DNA of 64,000 bases, taken from NCBI GenBank assembly GCA_014155875.1, contig JACEFZ010004149.1, positions 24,224 to 88,223 on the forward strand, given 5' to 3'. Positions 26,063 through 36,627 of the stretch are shown one piece after another. The stretch is from Cepaea nemoralis (Eukaryota > Mollusca > Gastropoda > Stylommatophora > Helicidae). Under the pieces are notes generated by a model that did not search any database, was not told the origin of the DNA, and saw nothing but the letters and a program-made list of their open reading frames with translations. A program made the position numbers and the translations under genes. Position 1 is the first letter of the stretch; the number at the start of each line of letters is the position of its first letter.

Positions 26063-26151
26063 GTGCCCTACGAATAGACGCTTTGTTTATTCGTAGGGCT
26101 CTACGAATAAACGCATTGTTTATTCGTAGAGCTCTACGAATAGACACTTCG
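26063..26151. repeat. right palindromic-unit array of E1
   Basis: About two and a half units on the same GTTTATTCG...CGAATARAC scaffold, with cores TAGGGCTCTA and TAGAGCTCTA, matching the left end of E1. An ATCACGTGACCAGCC block lies just inboard (near 26048-26062) and recurs in E2 and E3. Confidence 0.9.
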
Positions 26152-26160
26152 CTGATTAAA

Positions 26161-26574
26161 TGTTCTCCTGGCCTTCCCTCTCAGTTTGAGATTCTTCCAA
26201 ATGATCGTCCCCGGTGAGGACGGGATTTTTTCACGTGGACTTCTAGTAATAAAATTTCCCCTGGTCTCTAGGTAGTGAGATCGGACGCCCGTGTGTATTG
26301 TTGCGCACGTAAAAAATCCATTGGCAGTTGGAAATCGAAAAAGAGTAGCCTAACGGCGCTGCCCGGGAAAAATTTCGAGTTTAAAATCTACCCAAAGTAT
26401 TTCAGGATCCTCGCCAGTGCTACGGAGTTCATGCACTGAGCTGAGTGTCTCCAGACTCAAGCTTGAGTTAGGAGGAGAACGGAGCACTTATGGGTTACAC
26501 CCGTGTGCTGTGATGTTGATCCATTGTCTAAACTAGACTAAACTAGATTTTACCAGAACCCCTGCCGATCCCCC
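26161..26574. other. unclassified sequence, probably a repeat
   Basis: No coding support. Phrases such as GTAGTGAGATCGGACGCCCG and GGCGCTGCCCGGGAAAAATT look like a dispersed non-coding repeat, but there is no second copy in the window and no clear end. Confidence 0.3.
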
Positions 26575-26580
26575 GCAATC

Positions 26581-26865
26581 TCATTCTTTCCTCATATGGG
26601 TTCTCAATCTGTTCCTCCGCCTTCTCCACCTGGTCCCACAAGCGCTCGACCACTCCCCCTTGTCCATAGGCAAGATACCACCAAGAGGTGCATTCCCTGC
26701 TAGCCTATCAGCCTGTTCATTCCCCCGTACTGCACGTGGCCAGGGCAAAATATCCATACAATTCTCACAATCTGTGACCTCTGAAGCGACGAGAGCCATT
26801 CCACACGAAACATTTTCTGTTCTCCACCTTGCTAAGCATATTCTTTGAACCCGTAATGAACACAA
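26581..26865 (-). pseudogene. LINE RNase H domain fragment
   Basis: The translation contains RGNEQADRLAGNAPLGG, the C-terminal catalytic segment of LINE RNase H domains (GNExADxLA). Only this part of the domain is present and no reverse transcriptase is attached. It is close to the RNase H pieces at 44883 and 50446. Confidence 0.65.
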
Positions 26866-27239
26866 CGTGTGTTGCAGTAGTCCTCCATTCTCTTGCTGGA
26901 GGTCGTAGTCTCATATGCCAAACTCTCCTTTTTCAAGACTCGCCCGGTATGATCGGTTGATATTTGATATATTGTACTCTACTTATATAGCATATACAGA
27001 TAATATTTTAAAGGGAGCCGCTATACACAAAATGTTTTGTATAGTACGAGCCGCTATACACAAAAATGTGTGGCTGGTCACGTGATTATTTGGCACAAAA
27101 TTTTGTGAATAGTACGATCCCCTATTCACACAGATTTGAAGAAGACTATTATTGTCTCTTCTTGTCTGTCTTTGTTTTTTTTTTTTTGCAAGTTCTTTTT
27201 CTTCACACCTAACAAGTCTAGGGCACACTCTATGTAAGG

Positions 27240-27735
27240 TGATATATATTTTAGTTCCTAAAACAAGCAACTAGAAAGTCGCTTACGAGCCCTGGAGATG
27301 TGGCTATACAGACGAATATGTCGTATTTCATGGAAACAAAAACAATCGAATGTAGAGGTTCTAGAACAACTGGGAATTAGTTATTTAGTTAGGTTCCAAC
27401 TTCACGGCAATGGGTCATCCCCATTATGCTCGATTCCCGTGCCAGCGAATATCACACAAAATGCTCCCCATTGTCCAATGTGAAAAGTGGAATAGATAGG
27501 AGTCTCAGCAATCCAACAAGCCCTCACAGGTACACTGTGCTTAATGCCGCCGTCAGAATGTCATATAATATGCATTAAGAGCAAGAGGTAGGCAACGATA
27601 GAAGTGGGAAGATGACAACAAGAGATGGACGAACATCAGCTTGACAGAATGTACAGTCAAGGCAAGAGACAGACAGTGTTGGAGATCCATTGCAGCTGAC
27701 CTTCATTGTGGAGACAGCACCTGATTTATTGATTA
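27240..27735 (+). pseudogene. RTE-clade LINE C-terminal remnant inside E3
   Basis: Translation near 27290-27370 gives EMWLYRRICRISWKQKQSN, and 27585-27732 gives a KWEDDNKRWTN...RDRQCWRSIAADL segment ending in a stop. Both are C-terminal blocks of RTE-type polymerases from a subfamily different from the 20740 and 35270 copies. The middle is decayed. Confidence 0.6.
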
Positions 27736-27762
27736 AAAAGTAAAAACATAATTTTTTAAAAA

Positions 27763-27834
27763 CTGCTGGCGGGGAGTCGAACCCCAGTCTACCGCGTGAC
27801 AGACGAAGATACTAACCACTACACTACCGAGAAC
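27763..27834 (-). ncRNA. tRNA-Asp-like Pol III unit of E3
   Basis: About 72 nt on the minus strand with a close resemblance to tRNA-Asp. It has the D-arm TAGTGGTTAGTAT, anticodon loop CTGTCAC (anticodon GTC) and T-arm GGGGTTCGACTCCCC. The acceptor halves do not pair well, so it is not a functional tRNA. A T-run terminator follows directly. Its 5' end is 286 bp from the right end of E3, or about 142 bp after subtracting the SINE inserted between them. Confidence 0.7.
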
Positions 27835-27845
27835 ACAATGATAGT

Positions 27846-27989
27846 TCTTCTTCTGCGCTCATCCAGAGTTTTTTTTTTCCGAAGTGATTGCGTTGTGCCT
27901 GTTTACAGTAGAGCTGCGTTCTTGCGCCGTTAGGCCGACACATCCAACTTCTGCGAGCATTTGTTGACCGGGTTAACCTTCCCGGGGTT
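27846..27989 (-). mobile_element. SINE-like element, family B, copy 2
   Basis: Same unit and orientation as 16611-16749, with tail CTTCTTCT on the left and CCCGGG on the right. It sits between the tRNA-like unit and the right terminus of E3, so it landed after E3 formed. No clear target duplication was seen. Confidence 0.75.
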
Positions 27990-28129
27990 CCACAAACATT
28001 AATAATGTAGTCAAAAAGAAGTTAGACATCACGTGACCAGCCGATAATCATGTGACCAGCCACAAATTTTTGTGTATAGAGGCTCATACTATTCCTTACA
28101 TTTTGTGTATAGTCACTCCGTATTTTAAA

Positions 28130-28600
28130 ATGGGGTTTCTACTTATGAAATCATAACAGTTGGATACAGCTTGACAAGACAAATCCAACGTTATCTCAAC
28201 GAAAGTGTATGTTAATTCTAAGCAGAGTTATGCATTTTTTTGTGTCGTAATTTAGAATCAGGAAGTGTAAAGAGGTCCTAAATAATGAGGGAGATTTTAT
28301 CGTGGCCCAATAAATTGGAAGCTGAGACATTCTGCCTTCAGTTACTGTAGCTTGTTTATTTTTAAACGGACAACATAGTACCATATATCATTGCGTCCGG
28401 GGTGGCAAGGCCTAACTTGCCATGTTTTCTATTTTTCGATAGGATGTGCCATGACCTAATTAATAATTAAAAATGGCCACCAATTGTTTATTATTCATTA
28501 AAAGCCTGTTGCATTGCTAACAAACCTGGTAACATGTATATTTTATTATGCGTGTTGGTAACAGGAAAGTAAAGGTCACATTTCTCTTTCAATAGAATGT
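28130..28600. other. no recognised gene
   Basis: AT-rich. A segment near 28427-28470 (TTCGATAGGATGTGCC...) resembles 28725-28770, suggesting a diverged local duplication into which the SINE at 28601 inserted. Confidence 0.45.
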
Positions 28601-28724
28601 TGAGAGGATCGACTTCATTGCACCGGGTTTTACCCCATATGGCTCAGTCTCTTTCAGCGGCTTGCCGAAAGCATCACACAAAGCATGAGAGTCTCCGAGA
28701 AAGATGCACTGGACTTTCAAGGCT
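28601..28724 (-). mobile_element. tRNA-derived SINE, family A, truncated copy 3
   Basis: The 3' body of family A without the tRNA head, bounded by a 14-bp direct repeat TTTCAATAGAATGT (28587-28600 and 28725-28738). The long target duplication and 5' truncation are signs of LINE-driven retroposition. Confidence 0.82.
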
Positions 28725-28845
28725 TTTCAATAGAATGTGCTGTGACATAATTAACAGTTAACCCTTTACCGGGCAGACGCTTGTCCGTTTATTAGCCCTG
28801 AATGCAAGATTTTTTCAGGTGCGGTAAAATTTCAGGTTACGTTAG

Positions 28846-29453
28846 TGTCAGAGTCCTAATTACTGGCTCTTTCTAGCTCGCTGGACTTGGACAGGCAAAT
28901 TACAACATCTACGACACATCTACCAATAACACATGAATGCAATCGGAAAACTGGCAGGAGCTATCTCCTGAACAATCATTTATTACAATATATATTACAG
29001 GCTGACAACATAGTCGCACTTCACGCTCAAACAATCGTTCACCACTAACAGCCACGCGCTAGCTCACAATGGCGATCTTTACCCTGTCGCCCGCATGATC
29101 ATTCACAATCACAACTTCACATCATCCCGCACATATCACAGTTAGTACATTCCTCGAATATCACTACACAACGTTCATCTCCATATATCCGTCACAACCA
29201 CTATCGTTCTATCGTTCTCGCGTTCTCTAGATCTCCACACGTCCGTCTCTATTCGCTGCCTCACACACACTGCCTCTCTCCTCGTTGACCTTCCCACATC
29301 ACGTGGCTCGGTTCACGGGCTTCTTGCCTGACCGTCCACTAGCCAAGCCGTGGTGTCTCTTACTGCCCTTTACCTCAGCCATGCTTACACTGACTCTCGC
29401 TTACATACCGGCACTTACATTCTTCCTTACACATGTCATATAAGACCATGACA
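28846..29453 (-). repeat. 3' LTR of element A
   Basis: 608 bp with TG...CA ends on the minus strand (TGTCATGGTC...CTCTGACA). A polypurine tract (minus strand GCGGGGGGAGAA, plus 29454-29465) lies directly inside it. Confidence 0.93.
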
Positions 29454-31093
29454 TTCTCCCCCCGCACAACCAATGTGGCACTTACTCTTAAACATGTGAC
29501 ACATTCTGCTGTTGTTACTCTTGGTACATCTTTCTAACCTTGTCAGGGGATTATATGATCATAAGTATGCGTTTGCGTCCCTTTTTGCTCTGATCTTTTC
29601 CGAGATTAACTTCCAATATTGTTCTCTCTTTTTCAGTATTGAGGTTTCTCTCAAGGTTTTGTCGTGGTCTGACAAATGTTCTGGTTGGGTCTACTTGTCA
29701 TACCTCGTTATATTATTCAACCACCACTCCGTGACATTACATTCTGTTCATATTTCTCAATCGATTGTCTGTGCATTCTCATCTCATAGTTATTGTAGCT
29801 ATGCTGGTTTAAGGATTCTCCATTGGTTTACGCCTCAAATAAGGCTACAACTTCCTCTTACAGCATTCTTAAATTTTCTCTCTATTCAGACGTGGTTCCC
29901 CTCGTCTCTATTTAATGCACACTAGTCGATTCTTTATGAGCACGCTATGTCAATGTTGTGGTCATGGTTCGAATATACTTCATGTATGCCATAGTCCCCC
30001 TTACCTCATCTTATGTCGGACCGTGAGTTGTTTCCCTTTGTGAGCACACCTCGTTTACTGTTATGGAGATTTGTTATCAATCTCTTTGGTTAGCATCACC
30101 CTGTTGGTATGTTCCGTCTTGTTACCATATTCTGATGTTAATTCTATATCACTATTGCTAAGCGTCATTCGTCGGGCTATCCAGCATACACGAAGGCAAG
30201 TTTGGTAACATTCGCGCACTGGGATTGCCAGGCGTTGATTCTCAGCATTACAACTTATTCTATTCGCCACTATACTTACGCTCATATGTACATATCACAT
30301 TATAACAATACACAGTATTATAATAATAAAATTAGACATTGGATGTCATACAGTTAATACATCTACAATAAAATATACATCGTCGATGTCCTTATGCACA
30401 CATATAGGATACTGTTCTTGTCCTGTGGAAGTTATGCACACGGAATTACTTTAACAGTGTTCAATGTTCGGTTCCGTGCTGGAATCTTTGGCATGTCTTC
30501 TCTCTCATACGATTATTGACATCTTCTGTATACCATGATATTGTCTTTCCTTCTGTATAGTGCTTAAGACTGTTCACCAAGTTTGGACAATTTGTAAGTC
30601 CATTTTATAAAATTGCTAGAATTCACACGTATAAAACACGAATTAATTAAGTTCAGTGGCCTTAATTTTGAGTGTGGCCATGGTGCGTCTGTCTGTGACT
30701 GTCTTTGCCATAGTTTGTAGGTTGGCATCTGGTTCATTAAACTGATCATCGGAAATGAATGTCTGTACTTGTGAAGCTGTCGTCGTTGTTCGTCGATTTC
30801 AAAAGGTAGATTTTGTAGATACTCGTTTGAAAACAAAGTCAATATGGGTATATCTTACTATTTGATACCTGAAATAACATGTTGAGTCTTACTGTTATGC
30901 CGGTGACACTTTCACGTTGAAGGACCTTTCATGCTGGTCTATACAATGAAGTGTGCTAGTATCATAGCGCTGGAGTCGTACAGCAGACAAGGCAACTCTG
31001 GAGTTACTCAATCTAACGATATAAAGTGGGTTACGGTTAAAATTTTCCGAAGGGTGGGGATGTTCAAATTTCATGTTGAGATCATTTTGAGTG
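29454..31093 (-). other. element A interior downstream of gag-protease
   Basis: About 1.6 kb where pol should lie. Only short frames without polymerase or integrase motifs are present. The polypurine tract is at its left edge (29454-29465). Confidence 0.6.
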
Positions 31094-33154
31094 CTATCTC
31101 CAAACCTGCACTCGTACATGTGTGTATACATTCAATAGTTCAAACAATAATAATACACCATGTATAGTTTTGAAAAGTAATCGTGCATGTTTGTATGCTT
31201 TTCTGCAATTTGTGTCTATTTTCCAAAATATGTAGGGTAATTTGTTGCTGATTTTTGTCAGTAATTCCACCGACTGGAGATTTAACATAGAGTTTATGAG
31301 TGGCAACAACAAAATTTGGTTCAAAAGTATAGATATAAGTAACAAAGTTAGCTGGGTTGTCATGAGTAATATCATCTGTGTTGCGTCATGATAATGTGGA
31401 AATAAAACTGTCTGTAAAGACATTTGTTTTGTATTTACAATGAGTAGTGCAAGTATAACCATCCACTGTGTGCACTTGGTTATGTGTGTAGTTAATAGGG
31501 AGTACAGGAGGTATAGTATGTCCCATGATGATTTGTGATCTTCCCTCACTGTTGTGAACTGTTTGTTTTCTGCACCTTTCTTATTGTGATGATACACACC
31601 AGTTTCTGTCTTTTCTTGTCTTGAGATGGTAATCCAGTTGGTATGGTGTGGTACTTTGGTCTGTTCATCATGTTGTTGTATGATGAGTGGGGTAGTTAAG
31701 GCAGTACTTGTTGTGGTGTTAACTTTTTGCCCTGTGTGAGTTTTGGACTCTGTGTAGTCTGTCACATTTAATACATTTCCAATTAATAAATCACAACATG
31801 GATTGTCTAATAAAGCACAAGTTACTCTGCCTGATAGGAAAGGTGATTTTATATTGGCCCATGCCATGGGATATTTCTCTAATGTCCCTGAAACAGTTCT
31901 GCAATAGATGTACTCATCTAGGTAGTCTTTAGGATCAGCTAGGGTCTTCCGAAGACCGATAAGACAGGACCCTGTGTCGCGTACACATGTGCATACTGTG
32001 TCATTGATGTAACCTTCATGGAATGTTAGTTTTCCTAACGACAGTCTTGAGGTTTTGTTCATTTCCTCACCTTCTTGTTGAGTATTGACCTCTTTACATA
32101 AGGAATGAGGCTGAGTGATGTTAACAACATTATTGAAATATGGTACAAAGTCTGATGGGTAAAACTCAGTTTGTTCTGAATTTGCAGTGTTTGGTCTTGT
32201 TTTCATCTCTGTGATGTTCACTTTTTCTAAGTTCTTTGCTGAACTGTCTGTTGTAATGTTTATGGCTGCATTTGCTTTTGCTATCTGTATTCTTTTTACA
32301 CCTTCACATTCAAAACGTCTGTGGCCATAAGCAAGGCAAAAATGACATTTTGTTCTATATTTCCTTTGATTTACCTTCCCCAGTTTTTGTGCTATTATAG
32401 TATTTAGGTATTCTTGATAAGTGGGATTCTTATCGCATATTCCATTTTCTGTATGTGGAGTGCTACAATGTTTGCACAGTACTGGTTTTGTTTTCTGTGG
32501 TTTGTTTTGACAATCTGTGGCTGCAGATGCCGTTGCTTTCACAGTATTTTTCTGTTGAGTGTTCTTAACCAGGTTTATACTTTGGTTGTAGTATTCGCGG
32601 CATTTTTCTAGTAAGTTTTTGATAGGTTCTGTTTTGTGTTCTTCTAAATATTTTCCGCATTCGGCTGGTAGTGTTGCTTTTAGTTTTTCTATAAGCAAGA
32701 AATTTATTACTCCTTGATTGTCGTCTGAATGTTTAATTACCAATATTAGTTTTTTGAAAGATTCTTCTAATTCACTTATATACTGGGTGAATGACTTGTC
32801 TGTGGCTGGTTTCACATTTTGTACTTCTACTTTTAGAGTCTCGACAGAGGTTCGATAGTGTTTTAATATCCTTGTTTTATAATATTCATAGTCTTCACTT
32901 GACATATCTGGTATGATCTCTTCAAGTCTTTTGTATTTTATTGGTAAGTATGCTCTGTACCATTTACCCCAATGCACTGTTGGGATGTTGTATTCTTGCA
33001 TTTTCTTTTCAAAATTCTGTGTCCACTCATGCATTAAGTTATGGTTTATATTACACTTTGCTTTATCATGTGCCCGTGTACTTTCGAAACATTTTTGCAC
33101 CTTTCTGTAATGAGTTATGCCCCAAAAGTATGATAGGCATTCCTCCTCTGACAT
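31094..33154 (-). CDS. Gag-protease polyprotein of element A (686 aa)
   Basis: The start at 33154 is the first Met (MSEEECLSYFW) after the primer-site leader. Residues 1 to about 200 form a charged helical gag domain with SFTQYISELEESFKKLI, like gag proteins that build the particle shell. A CCHC nucleic-acid-binding knuckle follows near residue 285 (CHFCLAYGHRRFEC). The aspartic protease active site reads RDTGSCLIG (near residue 400), with a later LLIGNV block that fits the second half of the fold. Beyond about residue 520 the sequence becomes Leu/Thr-rich and domain-free, probably a frame outside the original coding. It most resembles the gag-protease of element B (55861-57914). Confidence 0.82.
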   Translation of the reverse strand: MSEEECLSYFWGITHYRKVQKCFESTRAHDKAKCNINHNLMHEWTQNFEKKMQEYNIPTVHWGKWYRAYLPIKYKRLEEIIPDMSSEDYEYYKTRILKHYRTSVETLKVEVQNVKPATDKSFTQYISELEESFKKLILVIKHSDDNQGVINFLLIEKLKATLPAECGKYLEEHKTEPIKNLLEKCREYYNQSINLVKNTQQKNTVKATASAATDCQNKPQKTKPVLCKHCSTPHTENGICDKNPTYQEYLNTIIAQKLGKVNQRKYRTKCHFCLAYGHRRFECEGVKRIQIAKANAAINITTDSSAKNLEKVNITEMKTRPNTANSEQTEFYPSDFVPYFNNVVNITQPHSLCKEVNTQQEGEEMNKTSRLSLGKLTFHEGYINDTVCTCVRDTGSCLIGLRKTLADPKDYLDEYIYCRTVSGTLEKYPMAWANIKSPFLSGRVTCALLDNPCCDLLIGNVLNVTDYTESKTHTGQKVNTTTSTALTTPLIIQQHDEQTKVPHHTNWITISRQEKTETGVYHHNKKGAENKQFTTVREDHKSSWDILYLLYSLLTTHITKCTQWMVILALLIVNTKQMSLQTVLFPHYHDATQMILLMTTQLTLLLISILLNQILLLPLINSMLNLQSVELLTKISNKLPYIFWKIDTNCRKAYKHARLLFKTIHGVLLLFELLNVYTHVRVQVWR

Positions 33155-33494
33155 TTTCTGTTAATTAATATCTAAATCCACTAATGATGGTCTTTATACA
33201 AGCAAATCAAAGAATGCAGATTTGGGTAATTAGCAATCAAAATTAATCAACTTATCTTTCTCTGCTGACTACTCGAACGCTTGATGTACAGGAACGTGAT
33301 TCTCGTGTTGGTTACCGCTGACCTGGTCTGGTTACGTCGGTCGCTTTGTAGAATTGAAACCTGCTGTGGAAAGAAATGATGTTATTTTCGTTCTGACTTT
33401 GTTAACAAATCTCCAATTTATACAACATTATGACTTAATCTTCTTCTTTTCAAAAGTAGCGTTCTTTTGTGCGTTCTACATGTGGTTCATGTGT

Positions 33495-33507
33495 ACTTCT
33501 GACACCA
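33495..33507 (-). promoter_or_regulatory. primer-binding-site-like motif of element A
   Basis: The minus strand reads TGGTGTCAGAAGT, starting 7 bp inside the 5' LTR and beginning with the TGG expected of a site pairing with tRNA CCA ends. The identical 13-mer occurs beside the right LTR of element C (59928-59940). Confidence 0.65.
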
Positions 33508-33514
33508 TTATACC

Positions 33515-34122
33515 TGTCAGAGTCCTAATTACTGGCTCTTTCTAGCTCGCTGGACTTGGACAGGCAAATTACAACATCTACGACACATCTACCAATAACA
33601 CATGAATGCAATCGGAAAACTGGCAGGAGCTATCTCCTGAACAATCATTTATTACAATATATATTACAGGCTGACAACATAGTCGCACTTCACGCTCAAA
33701 CAATCGTTCACCACTAACAGCCACGCGCTAGCTCACAATGGCGATCTTTACCCTGTCGCCCGCATGATCATTCACAATCACAACTTCACATCATCCCGCA
33801 CATATCACAGTTAGTACATTCCTCGAATATCACTACACAACGTTCATCTCCATATATCCGTCACAACCACTATCGTTCTATCGTTCTCGCGTTCTCTAGA
33901 TCTCCACACGTCCGTCTCTATTCGCTGCCTCACACACACTGCCTCTCTCCTCGTTGACCTTCCCACATCACGTGGCTCGGTTCACGGGCTTCTTGCCTGA
34001 CCGTCCACTAGCCAAGCCGTGGTGTCTCTTACTGCCCTTTACCTCAGCCATGCTTACACTGACTCTCGCTTACATACCGGCACTTACATTCTTCCTTACA
34101 CATGTCATATAAGACCATGACA
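33515..34122 (-). repeat. 5' LTR of element A
   Basis: 608 bp, same as 28846-29453. It drives leftward transcription. Target duplication GTTAG follows at 34123-34127. Confidence 0.93.
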
Positions 34123-34127
34123 GTTAG

Positions 34128-34722
34128 TAAAACCATAACAAATAAGGTGTTAGTCAACCGATTTTAGTTAAATAAACAACACAATAAAGGGAAAAGCATG
34201 CAGAATATGTTACTCACATGATAGTTGCCAGTAATCCATACATGAACACAAATATTTGCGAAATACAGCATATTGTTTGTGATTGTCAGTCATCTATACG
34301 GCAATTTACAAACATTTTCAGAATCATAATCACTTTCTTTAAAGTTCGACTCATGACTTCTAACGCAAAGTAACACTGATCACTGATATCTAGCTCCGAT
34401 TAATAGTCAACTTCGTACCCTTCAATGTCACTTAAATTGAACCCATCGAAATCTCGGCTATTACTTGAAGAATCGCCAAAATCCATTTTGAAAAACGAAG
34501 AGTAACAACCCCGAAAACTATAAAAAAAAATCCGTTCAAATTCATAGTACACTCTTGCAAATGGTGGCCACGTTCAAGCTATCTGCGAAAGCGAAAGTAG
34601 CCGTCGGAAATATCGGAAAGCCGAGAGATCGCGTTTTTACAATGCATAATAGTAATGGGCGGTTTGGGACGTTTCGGCCGTTAACGGGTCCGGACAGAAA
34701 TGGACGTTTCACCCGTTAAAGG
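34128..34722. other. no recognised feature
   Basis: AT-rich flank of element A. Sequence near 34660-34725 (gttaacgggtccgg, cccgttaaagggttaa) continues a phrase seen left of element A at 28757-28790, consistent with A having interrupted one older sequence. Confidence 0.4.
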
Positions 34723-34984
34723 GTTAAAAATGGGAGAGTTTATTCACAATCGAATTGTGAATAAAGTGTCTATTCGATTGCAAACAGACACTTTGTTTAT
34801 TTGAAATCCAATTGTGTATAATACTGAGCATTTGATAGAGTAGACAGAAACAAGCTGTGGGAGATCCTTAAACAATATGGAGTGAGTACACCTAACAAAC
34901 CTATGTAGAAGCTTGTACAACAAGTAAACAGTCATGTGCTGGGATGTAGGTGACACCACAACAGTGAGAGTCAAATGTCATTCG

Positions 34985-35037
34985 AAACTCCCGGGAAGGT
35001 TAACCTGGTCAAAACATGCCCGCAGAAGTCAGATGTG
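34985..35037 (+). mobile_element. SINE-like element, family B, fragment
   Basis: The 5' third of the family-B unit (CCCGGGAAGGTTAACC to CAGATGTGTC) without its hairpin or GAA tail. Confidence 0.6.
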
Positions 35038-35476
35038 TCTCTCTGTGCACTCATCTTTAAGTTGTTTTATTAGTTTCCACAACTTCCTTGTGTCTCTTTC
35101 AAAGTTCAGTAACTCTGTTTTCTCCTGCCATCTAGCCTGCAGCTAGGCCTTGTGAAATTTGGCTTTTGCGTGCTGGTATTTATTGTGAACAAATTAGTCA
35201 TCTCATCTCGTGTCATTGTGTTCCTCTTGTACCTTGCGGTGTCGAGGTGAAGTATGAACGAACAAATTAGTGCACAAAAGAATTCAGGAAATTACTAATA
35301 AAAGAACAAGTACATCAGCAGGCTGTCTAAGAACTAAAGATGGCACAATCATAATATGGTCAGATTATGTGAAAAACCTTTATGGTGATAATAGAGATGA
35401 ACAGTATGATATTCAATTTAATAATGAAGGACCACCAATTTTGAGGATGGAGGTTCTAAATGTTCTTAAACATGTG

Positions 35477-35808
35477 CTTGCTTCCTTGTGTTCGTTGGCT
35501 TGAGCTCCAACGTGAAGTCCTGTATGTCGGATGAAGGCATCCTGTTGTCCAAAATCAGTGTGATGTCAGACAGGACCTGAGGTTTGCGTGAGTATCCGTT
35601 GTCCCATGTCTGGCTTATTGGTGTACAGACTGGTGGTTCCTCGCCGTACAGGCAGACACTCTCCGACTTCGGAGGAATCAGCGATCCTACTGACTTTAGC
35701 CAGGACCCCGAAAGACCTGTTGCTCAGGACGCTCGACAAAGACGCGTCAATAGGTCTTGGTCCAGTATATAACCCGGCCCTGGTGCCTTGGAAACACCTC
35801 TGCGTCCC
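35477..35808 (+). mobile_element. 5'-truncated LINE or SINE insertion in E2
   Basis: 332 bp bounded by a 13-bp direct repeat TCTTAAACATGTG (35464-35476 and 35809-35821). Its last 30 bp share a 28-bp inverted match with 38251-38278, the 3' end region of the RNase H LINE. It therefore carries that LINE's 3' end, or a tail mimicking it. No protein was recognised. Confidence 0.75.
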
Positions 35809-36481
35809 TCTTAAACATGTGAAAGCTGGCAAGTCCCCCAGTTCAGATAACATCACAACAGAAATGATTAAAGCTTTAGAAGAATATGGAATAGATCCAG
35901 TCACCAGACTGCTGAACACACTATATGATACCGGAGATATACCTTCTGAATTATGTAATTCTGCATTTATTGCAATCCCAAAGAAATCAGGAGCCTTGGA
36001 ATGTGATCAACATAGAACAATTGGTATAATGAGTCACATCACGAAGATTTTGCTATGAATTATCATGCAAAGAGTGAGGAAGAAATTACAACCTGAAATA
36101 GGGGAAGAGCAATGTGGGGTTGTAGAAGGAAAGGCTACAGTAAATGCTGCATATATGCTGTGATCAGTTATTGAACGTTCTATGGAAGTAAACAAAGATA
36201 TACATCTTTGCTTTATTGACTACACAAAGGCTTTCGATAGAGTAAGACTTGTCAACATGGTAGATATGCTTGCAGATCTACAAATTGATGGGAAAGACTA
36301 AGACTTATAAACACCATATATTGGAAACAACAAGCTGCCATAAGGATAGATAATGAAGTGGGACAATATCAGCCTATTAAGAGAGGTGTGAGGCAGGGAT
36401 GTGTATTGTCTCCAGATCTTTGTTCCCTATACAGTGAAAATATTTTCAGACATGTAAAAGATATAAATGGAATCAGCATTG

Positions 36482-36627
36482 CCCCTGGGAAGGTTAACCC
36501 GGTCAACAAATGCCCGCAGAAGTCAGATGTGTCGGTCTAACAGCACAAGAACGCAGCTCTGCTGTAAACAGGCACAACGCAATCACGTCCGGAAAAAAAA
36601 CTCCGGATGAACGCAGAAGAAGAAGAA
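36482..36627 (+). mobile_element. SINE-like element, family B, copy 3
   Basis: 146 bp bounded by a 12-bp direct repeat GAATCAGCATTG (36470-36481 and 36628-36639), splitting the polymerase just before its YADD block. It runs from CCCCTGGGAAGGTTAACC to a GAAGAAGAAG tail, with the TCCGG...CCGGA hairpin near 36589-36607. The continuity of the host coding sequence on both sides gives the element boundaries to the base. Confidence 0.88.

Larger units (their letters stand above)
24332..26151. mobile_element. hairpin-ended Mutator-like element E1
   Basis: 1820 bp bounded by the 9-bp direct repeat CTGATTAAA (24323-24331 and 26152-26160). It starts GGGAGAGTTTATTCG and ends GAATAGACACTTCG, an imperfect inverted pair. 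Both ends are tandem arrays of a roughly 33-bp palindromic unit. The interior holds purine and pyrimidine microsatellites and a tRNA-like unit near the right end. The 9-bp duplication and GGG start fit Mutator-like DNA transposons. No transposase is encoded, so it is non-autonomous. It has the same layout as E2 and E3. Confidence 0.75.
27013..28120. mobile_element. hairpin-ended Mutator-like element E3
   Basis: 1108 bp bounded by the 9-bp direct repeat TATTTTAAA (27004-27012 and 28121-28129). It starts GGGAGCCGCTATACAC and ends GTGTATAGTCACTCCG. The first 80-90 bp and the last 90-95 bp are inverted copies. Both contain CTATACACAAAA/TTTTGTGTATAG palindromes and the GGCTGGTCACGTGAT block. The interior holds an RTE-like LINE remnant, a tRNA-Asp-like unit and a family-B SINE. 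No transposase was seen. Confidence 0.78.
28846..34122 (-). mobile_element. LTR retrotransposon A, complete ends, gag-protease only
   Basis: 5277 bp with two 608-bp LTRs that look identical by eye and a 5-bp target duplication GTTAG (28841-28845 and 34123-34127). Transcription runs leftward. The 4.06 kb interior codes one long gag-protease frame. I find no reverse transcriptase, RNase H or integrase motif. Identical LTRs indicate recent insertion. Without pol it must have been copied by enzymes supplied in trans, or it lost pol in the last round. The protease form suggests the Gypsy superfamily, but class assignment without pol is uncertain. Confidence 0.9.

Noticed and set aside
29512..29925. 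137-codon plus-strand frame inside element A
   Set aside because: Antisense to the LTR element and without a domain.
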